From contig DAHXOV010000131.1 in assembly GCA_027364695.1 (NCBI GenBank), forward strand, positions 1-6,888: 6,888 nucleotides of DNA, in the 5' to 3' direction. Source of the DNA: a bacterium (GTDB lineage Bacteria; Bacteroidota; Bacteroidia; B-17B0; Aurantibacillaceae). Numbering within the stretch: position 1 is the stretch's first letter; each line of letters begins with the position of its first letter. The position numbers were made by a program, and so were the translations under genes. Below the pieces are notes generated by a model that was not told the origin of the DNA, ran no database searches, and saw only the letters and a list, made by a program, of their open reading frames with translations. Shown piece after piece: positions 1 to 5,900 of the stretch.

Positions 1-194
1 CTGAATACATTGTACACAAAAAAAATGCCATGGTGGTCCCATTTAAAGATTCAAATGCAATATATGAAAACTTATTGATATTGTTCTCAGATGCTAAGTT
101 AAGAAAACAACTCATTTTGAATGCTCAAGCAGATGTTAACCAGTTTAATATAGAAAGAATGATTCATCAATTAGAAAACCTTTATGTCAAATAA
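1..194 (+). CDS. Glycosyltransferase, GT4-like, C-terminal end only (5' partial)
   Basis: The first complete codon is at position 3 and the frame runs open to TAA at 192-194, giving 63 residues. They begin EYIVHKKNAMVVPFKD and end in HQLENLYVK. This matches the extreme C-terminus of GT-B fold, family 4 glycosyltransferases. In these, a segment of the type 'E-x-V-x-x-x-x-N-[AG]-x-x-V-P-x-x-D' closes the nucleotide-sugar site, followed by helices with the 'L-x-x-x-x-x-x-x-x-x-F-x-x-E-x-M' pattern; here this reads FNIERM. The catalytic core lies outside the window, so donor and acceptor cannot be judged. The stop overlaps the next gene's ATG by 11 bases, which suggests translational coupling within one glycan-synthesis operon. 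The family call is fairly safe; the precise activity is unknown. Confidence 0.8.
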   Translation, partial: EYIVHKKNAMVVPFKDSNAIYENLLILFSDAKLRKQLILNAQADVNQFNIERMIHQLENLYVK

Positions 195-1080
195 TATACT
201 AATTATATCTGTCATTATCCCTACATACAATCGTGCAAAATTGATTAAACACACAATAGAATCCTTTTTAAATCAAAGCTATTCACATTTTGAAATCATT
301 GTAGTAGATGATGGAAGCACAGACAATACAGAAGAGCTAATAAATTCAATTGAAGATGACAGGATAAAATACTTCAAAATACAAAACAGTGAGCGCGGAC
401 ATGCAAGAAATTTTGGCGCCAAACAATCAAAAGGTAAGTATTTATGTTTTTTTGACTCAGATGATATAGCCTTCTCTCATCATTTGGAAACCGCCAGTAA
501 AATTATAAATAAAAATGAAGATATACCAATATTTCACCTGGGTTATGAGACAATGGATGGTAATAATAAGAATACATTGAAAAGAGTTGAAACAATAAAA
601 CAAGGTATTAATCATACTATTATAAATGGAAATCTATTGAGTTGCAATGCAGTTTTTATCAGAAGAGACATTTTTATGAATTACTTTTTTAATGAAGACA
701 GAATCATTGCAGGTTTAGAAGACTGGGAACTATGGTTACGCATTTCTGCAAAATATGAGATGAAACATTTTCCAATCATCACATCGCTTATTATTCAACA
801 TGAAAATAGAAGCGTACTGCAAACAGAAAAAGATAAATTGATTCAAAGAATTGAAAAATTTATGCAATATATATTGAATAATGCCGATATTATTGAATAT
901 TATAAAGACAGACTACCTTCGTTTCGGTCTAGTTGTTATACATACATATCTTTGCACATAGCATTGACCAAAAAGCATAAAAAAACATCTGTGTACTACC
1001 TGATAAAAGGATTAATAGAAAAGCCTTTGTTCATTTTTCAAAGAAGATTTTTTGCTATCATTAAACATTTATTGTGCTAA
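184..1080 (+). CDS. Glycosyltransferase family 2 (GT-A fold), 298 aa
   Basis: The protein probably transfers a sugar from a nucleotide-activated donor to a growing glycan on the cytoplasmic face of the inner membrane. The GT2 hallmarks appear in order. SVIIPTYNR at residues 9-17 is the N-terminal Rossmann-like strand. VVDDGSTDNT at 40-49 carries a nucleotide-binding aspartate. RGHARNFGAKQSKGKYL at 71-87 leads into the DXD-type metal site FFDSDD at 89-94. LEDWELWLR at 178-186 holds the ED motif, whose Asp is the likely catalytic base. The C-terminus (about 268-298) is a basic, hydrophobic helical tail common in this family and possibly membrane-associated. The ATG start overlaps the preceding gene by 11 bases, and the stop overlaps the GTG of the following gene by 7. 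No strong ribosome-binding site is seen, as is usual in Bacteroidota. The length is normal for a single-domain GT2. Substrate is not predictable. Confidence 0.93.
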   Translation: MSNNILIISVIIPTYNRAKLIKHTIESFLNQSYSHFEIIVVDDGSTDNTEELINSIEDDRIKYFKIQNSERGHARNFGAKQSKGKYLCFFDSDDIAFSHHLETASKIINKNEDIPIFHLGYETMDGNNKNTLKRVETIKQGINHTIINGNLLSCNAVFIRRDIFMNYFFNEDRIIAGLEDWELWLRISAKYEMKHFPIITSLIIQHENRSVLQTEKDKLIQRIEKFMQYILNNADIIEYYKDRLPSFRSSCYTYISLHIALTKKHKKTSVYYLIKGLIEKPLFIFQRRFFAIIKHLLC

Positions 1081-2288
1081 AAAATAAAAGTAATATACTC
1101 GTCATCACTTATTGGGATTTTGATGATGCATTGATACAAACTTACACTTTGCCTTATTTGAAGATAATATCAGATATCATACCAGACGATTCTCGTATTT
1201 ACTTGGTATGTCTTAATAAATCAAAGAAAAAAACAAAATGGGAACACTCTAATATCCAACTTATTCATTTAAAATATATCCCTTTTGGAATCAAAGCAAC
1301 TGTTTATTGGATATACTATTTAATATATCTTTTGTTTTTTGCGTGGATAAAAAAAATATCCTTTATTCATGTATGGTGCACACCCGCAGGACTATTTGGT
1401 TACATTCTTTCCAAATTAATTCATCAGCCATTGATAATCGACAGCTATGAACCACACGCAGAATCAATGGTAGAATGTGGCGAATGGAAAACAAATTCTT
1501 TTGCATACAAAATTTTATTTTTCTTCGAAAAAAAAATGACACATAGCGAAAAATACCTCATAGCAACTACAAAAAACACGATCAAAGACTATGCAGTAAA
1601 AAAATATCACTACCATCCAAATAAAAATAACTGGTACGCAAAGCCCGCTTGTGTGGACCTTGATTTATTTCAACACAATACTATGATACGAGAAAAGCTA
1701 AGAAAAAAACTTTTTTTAGATGATAAAATAGTTGGTATTTACATAGGAAAATTTGGTGGAATATATTTGAAAGAAGAATTTTTTGAAATCATTCATGTAG
1801 CCTATCAGCATTGGGGAAATAGATTCCGACTTCTTTTATTATCATCTGTCGAAGATAAAATACTTGCAAATTATCTTGAAAAATATGCTATTCCGGAAAG
1901 CATTATTATTAAAACTTTTGTGCCACACAGTGAAGTAAAAAATTATCTCAACGCTTCTGATTTTTCTATTACGCCCGTCAAAGTCGTACATTCTAAAAAA
2001 TTCTGTTCACCGATAAAAAACGGAGAATACTGGGCAATGGGATTACCTGTATTGATTACAAAAAACATATCAGATGACTCTGAAATTATCCAGCAACACA
2101 ACATAGGCGCAGTCATTGACGAATTGAGTAAAAACGCTTACCTGAAAGCTATTCAAAAAATAGACGAACTTTTGAGTGGAGACAGAGAGACATTAAGAAA
2201 AAAAATAAGAGAGATGGCAATACAATACAGAAATTTTTCTATTGCAGAAAAAATTTACAATGACATATACAAAGAAGGAAATATATAA
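1074..2288 (+). CDS. Glycosyltransferase, GT4-like (GT-B fold), 404 aa, GTG start
   Basis: This is a likely retaining GT-B glycosyltransferase. The N-terminal domain begins with NILVITYWDFDD (residues 7-18), a strand-loop typical of the family. It also contains a hydrophobic stretch at about 73-95 that may contact the membrane, and an IIDSYEPHAESM segment (121-132). The C-terminal domain starts after PACVDLDLF (191-199) and includes YIGKFGG (223-229). The donor-site segment SPIKNGEYWAMGLPVLITK (312-330) follows, with E318 at the position of the second Glu of the E-X7-E motif. The first Glu position is F310, a variation I also associate with 'SP-x-K-x-x-E-Y' type enzymes. I chose GTG at 1074 because the next in-frame ATG (M132) would remove most of the N-terminal domain. 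The gene overlaps the upstream GT2 by 7 bases. Its stop lies 7 bases from the convergent stop of the minus-strand operon. Donor and acceptor are unknown. Confidence 0.88.
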   Translation: MLKNKSNILVITYWDFDDALIQTYTLPYLKIISDIIPDDSRIYLVCLNKSKKKTKWEHSNIQLIHLKYIPFGIKATVYWIYYLIYLLFFAWIKKISFIHVWCTPAGLFGYILSKLIHQPLIIDSYEPHAESMVECGEWKTNSFAYKILFFFEKKMTHSEKYLIATTKNTIKDYAVKKYHYHPNKNNWYAKPACVDLDLFQHNTMIREKLRKKLFLDDKIVGIYIGKFGGIYLKEEFFEIIHVAYQHWGNRFRLLLLSSVEDKILANYLEKYAIPESIIIKTFVPHSEVKNYLNASDFSITPVKVVHSKKFCSPIKNGEYWAMGLPVLITKNISDDSEIIQQHNIGAVIDELSKNAYLKAIQKIDELLSGDRETLRKKIREMAIQYRNFSIAEKIYNDIYKEGNI

Positions 2289-2295
2289 AAATAAA
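2289..2295. other. 7-bp convergent intergenic gap between two operons
   Basis: The TAA of the plus-strand glycosyltransferase (2286-2288) and the TAA of the minus-strand gene (complement of 2296-2298) are separated by only 7 A/T bases. I see no GC-rich stem followed by a T-run on either strand near this junction, so no intrinsic terminator can be assigned. Transcripts from both sides may therefore overlap. Confidence 0.8.
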
Positions 2296-2970
2296 TTACC
2301 ATTCGGCCGGTCCATATTTTTGAGTGACTTGACAACCGGGGCATATCTCAAAGAAGAGTTGATCTATCATAAAATTGATATTGAGTACATAAATAGGTCC
2401 GTTGAGATAGCTGAGTATTTTTTCATCTTTGTGCCATACAAATCGGTAACCAATATTCCCTGCAACTCCCAGCCATTTGAGCAGTTTGAATTGTACTGAA
2501 ACAGTTGGTTCGTAAATTATCATGGCTTTTTTGAATTGCTGATTTTTAAATGATAGCTTTTGTTTTTGCTGAAGCCATGAGTTGCCATATCCGATTTGTA
2601 AGGGTGTGCTAAACTCCCAACGTTTTGTTTTGTGATACAGAATTTTGGCGTAGATAGCGAAGTATGCCATCTTAAAGTATCCTTTTGAGCTATCTTTTGA
2701 ACTATTATAAAAAAAAGCGGCTTGATTGTATAGATTACTTTTTAACCAGTTGAAAGATAGACCTACTCTGAATTTTTTTCCAAATCTGACGCCTGCTTTT
2801 ATCCCACGAAATTTGACCGTATCATTAAAGAGAAAAGAGTTGCGAGTTTCAATGCTAAAGTCAATGCCTGGTTTTTTTTTGAATGAAGATATCAGTGAGT
2901 CAAGAAACTGGGCTGAAAGTGAAAATGCAGAGAGAAGAATAGCAATAGCAATGTTGATAACAGATTTCAC
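2296..2970 (-). CDS. Exported beta-barrel-like outer-membrane protein, 224 aa, GTG start
   Basis: I do not recognise a named family. The N-terminus from GTG at 2970 is a textbook Sec signal peptide: a Lys at residue 2, a hydrophobic core at about 4-16, and SLSA before a likely cleavage at A20/Q21. The mature part shows alternating polar and hydrophobic strands ending in aromatics at about 36-48, 54-64, 66-76, 98-112, 117-129, 148-162, 166-180 and 191-209. That is compatible with a small outer-membrane barrel of about eight strands. The C-terminus is unusual: a CPGC motif (C210, C213) follows the last strand, so the chain does not end in an aromatic strand like classical porins, although the final residue is Trp. 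An in-frame ATG exists at 3048, but it would add 26 polar and basic residues ahead of the signal peptide and overlap the upstream gene by 74 bases. The GTG lies 4 bases after the upstream stop, implying co-transcription and probable translational coupling. The exported, barrel-like nature is inferred from pattern only. Confidence 0.75.
   Translation of the reverse strand: MKSVINIAIAILLSAFSLSAQFLDSLISSFKKKPGIDFSIETRNSFLFNDTVKFRGIKAGVRFGKKFRVGLSFNWLKSNLYNQAAFFYNSSKDSSKGYFKMAYFAIYAKILYHKTKRWEFSTPLQIGYGNSWLQQKQKLSFKNQQFKKAMIIYEPTVSVQFKLLKWLGVAGNIGYRFVWHKDEKILSYLNGPIYVLNINFMIDQLFFEICPGCQVTQKYGPAEW
2911..2970 (-). other. Predicted Sec signal peptide of the beta-barrel-like protein
   Basis: The first 20 codons from GTG 2970 encode a short basic n-region (MK), a hydrophobic h-region rich in Ile, Ala and Leu, and a c-region ending S-L-S-A before Q21. 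There is no lipobox Cys, so signal peptidase I cleavage is expected. The position of this peptide decides the start codon of the gene. Confidence 0.8.
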
Positions 2971-2974
2971 GAAT

Positions 2975-5900
2975 TTATTGATTGAGGTATTGCATCGCTT
3001 CGTAACCAAATAATTTCTTATTGTCTTTATATACTGTGAGAAACGCATCAGTGATACCTAATGAAATAGATTCTGTTCTGAGTTTGGTGGCATATTTAGC
3101 ACTTATGAAGTTACCAATAGTATAAATATACAATCCATTGGTATAATGAACTTCAATGGGCCAATCTTTTATTTTGAAAAATTTATCAGCAACGGCTTTG
3201 GGTATTTTATTTTTGAATGCGCCTATTTGCACTCTGAAGCATATACCCGAATTATCAGCTTTTACACCATTTTCAGGAGTTGGTTCGGGTCTTTTTGTAA
3301 CGTCAGTGGTAAATACAAGTCTAGGGTCAAAGTCAGGAACATTAGGATTATTTTCAATAATAGCATTTTGTGCAGTAAAATTAGGCTTAGGGTTGAGTGA
3401 AACGGTTTCATTTGGAAATACAATGGGTTGAGGGCTCGCATATCGTATATTTTTATTCTCACGAATGAGTTTTTCTGCTTCGGGATAAAAAATTCTTTTC
3501 CCGTTCCAGTAAGCACATATAAATGCGTCTTTTATTCCAAGTTGAATGACTTTATTCAAATCATTTTGTGTTTGAGATAGGTTGTTATAAATACCTGCAG
3601 AGTATCTGTAAAATTTGTTGTTTACACTACCGCGAATGATGGGTTGTATGTATTTGAAAGTAGCGCTGGATACGTTTTTCCCATATACGCCAATCTGTAT
3701 AGTAAAATATAAATCATTGATTTCTTCTGATTCTTTAATAGTAGCGGGTGTGGCGTTGTTTTGGGTGGTCGCTAATAGCGTAGTATATGTAGGGATATTG
3801 GCTTTTTCAAGCACATTGGTGGTTGCAAAAGGGTTGATAGGAGGCTCTTTTTGCATTTGCTTTCTTAAAATTTCTAATGCTTCGCTGAGCGATATTCTTT
3901 TCCCGTTGTAATAAGCGATGACAAAGGCGTCGGTATAACCAAGGTTTTTGAAATTGTTTTTTAAGGCAATGGCTTCTTGTGCATCGGTCATTTGACCCAC
4001 AAGATAGCGGTAAAGATTGTTCTCTGTGGTTTGAGCATATATGGGGTTGATACCATTGAAAAAATTGTTAGGCAATGGATTTTTGAAAGCGCCTACCTGT
4101 ACTGAAAATATTAATCCATTGGGGAGAGCAGGGTTGAGAGGAATAGGACGAGCATCTGAATAGCTAGCCGTTTTAGATATTTTGATAGATTTGATTTGAG
4201 GAAGAAAGCTGTTGGAAATTTCAGCAGACGCGTTTTTTGCTTGTTGGTTGTTTGTGTTGTTGGCAATAACTTGTGTATTATTATTTTTTGCTTGTTGGTT
4301 GTTTGTGTTGTTGGCAATAACTTGTGTGTTATTGTTTTTTACTTGTTGGTTGTTTGTGTTGTTGGCAGCAACTTGTGTATTATTGTTTTTTGCTTGTTGG
4401 TTGTTTACGTTGTTCGCAATAACTTGTGTGTTAGTGGTATTGGTGGCTATTGAAGGCAGGCTTGCAGAGAGTTGCTGCATAGCTTGTTGTTGGAGTTGAG
4501 CGGCTTTAATATTAAGTTCTAATTTTTTATTGGAGTTATTGGTCTTTTTTGCTTCTGATAGTAGTTTTTGAGCTTCTGCAAGGAGTTGTCCTGATGGGGT
4601 AGTGGAATATTTGGGGTATAGGCGGGTAATTTCCAAGTTTAAGTTATTGTTGATCGATTCCCATTCTTTGGTTTGTTTGTAGATGTTGTTTTGGTATTTG
4701 ATGGCGAGAGCGAGAGGGTCGTTGATATTGACTGCGGTCGGTTGTTTTTTTACTTGTGGATTATATTTGGATGTTTGATTGATGAGTTCCTGTTGTGCTT
4801 GTAGATATTCTTGTTGTTTAATTCTTGCATTTTGGAGCGCTCCGAGTTGTGCTGATGGGTTAGCAAGTGTGAGTGCTTCTTTGATAAGTTGTTCTTCTTG
4901 TTTTTTAAATTTTTGAATTTCGTTGAAGGTGTTGATGGCATTATTTTTTTCAGTAGAATGGTTGCTTGGTATAGAATTGATGAGTTGATTAATTAAATTT
5001 TGTTGAGCGGTATATTCCGATTGATTGACCAAAATTTCACTGGTGATTTGGTTGAGTTTCTTTTCTTGGATCAGACCATTGGTTCTTTCAAACTCTATTT
5101 GTAGTTCTGATTTTTTTCTTTGATTATTGGTTTGATCTATTTGTTGTTTTAATTGTAGTGCCTTGTTCGTGAGTTGGGCAATTTCTGTATTAAATTTTTC
5201 ATTCCCTTTTAGTACCTCTTCACTTGGATTAATAATAGGATTTTCAGTTTTTAAGTTGTCTTCAATTTGCTGTTGTTCCTGAATAAGAGATTGAATGTAT
5301 TGAGTAGAATTGTTGTTGATGTTGAGTGGAATTTTTTGCGCATAAGAAAGAGCACTGTCTTTGGAAATATTAGATGCAATTATTTTGTTTTTCTCTTCCT
5401 GAATAATGTAATTATTATTTTGAGCAATATATGGCTGAGTGATACTGGTGATTTGCCTGAGTTGCTGTATAAGTTGAAGTTGATTGTTGATGATATTGGT
5501 ATATTCTTGCTTGTTGTTGTTTGCAGAAATGTTGTTGTATTGATTTTCTATGTTTTTTTGTATGTTATTTAAATCATTAAGAGATTGGGAGTAGTTGGGG
5601 TCATTCTTGATTTTTTTTGAAGTATCTGCAATACTCAAAAGGTAGTTTATTTCATTCTTGTTAGCATTGATATATTGTTTTTGAACTTCTGTGTGTTTTT
5701 GTTCAATTTGAGTGTTTTCATTTTGTATAGATGGTTGGATATTTTCTGTGGGTAAGAGAATATTTTTTTCTTTAAATGCTTTTGACAGGATGTTTAGTGC
5801 AATTTGCTCTTTTTCTTGAGCATTTTGTTCTGTTGCTATTTTGATGGTGAGGTTACTTTGGGTGTTGGATTCTTTTCTTATTTGTTCGGCTTGCTGAAAG

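Noticed and set aside
2303..2339. Short inverted repeat ccggt...accgg near the operon junction as a terminator
   Set aside because: It is only about 5 paired bases with a loop of more than 20 bases, has no following T-run, and lies inside the barrel-like gene's coding sequence.
2242..2499. Plus-strand 85-codon open frame across the operon junction
   Set aside because: It lies over the end of the GT4-like gene and antisense to the barrel-like gene, with no family features.
2971..3048. ATG at 3048 as start of the barrel-like protein
   Set aside because: It would overlap the upstream gene's SPOR module by 74 bases and bury the signal peptide behind 26 polar and basic residues. GTG at 2970 fits far better.
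3262..3516. Alternate-frame minus-strand open frame inside the SPOR region
   Set aside because: It overlaps the well-supported SPOR modules and their linker in another frame and has no recognisable domain.
4239..4432. Possible CRISPR-like array because of regular direct repeats
   Set aside because: Units are contiguous 51-bp copies with no unique spacers, and they stay in frame inside a coding sequence.
4196..4499. Plus-strand open frames with repeated hydrophobic, Cys-containing segments resembling multiple membrane helices
   Set aside because: They are the exact antisense of the 51-bp repeat array in the large minus-strand gene. Complements of Asn/Gln codons give Val/Leu/Ile, and their periodicity mirrors the real repeat.
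5267..5572. Plus-strand 101-codon hydrophobic open frame
   Set aside because: It is antisense to the N/Q-rich coding region, and its Val/Leu/Ile richness is the expected complement of Asn/Gln/Lys codons.
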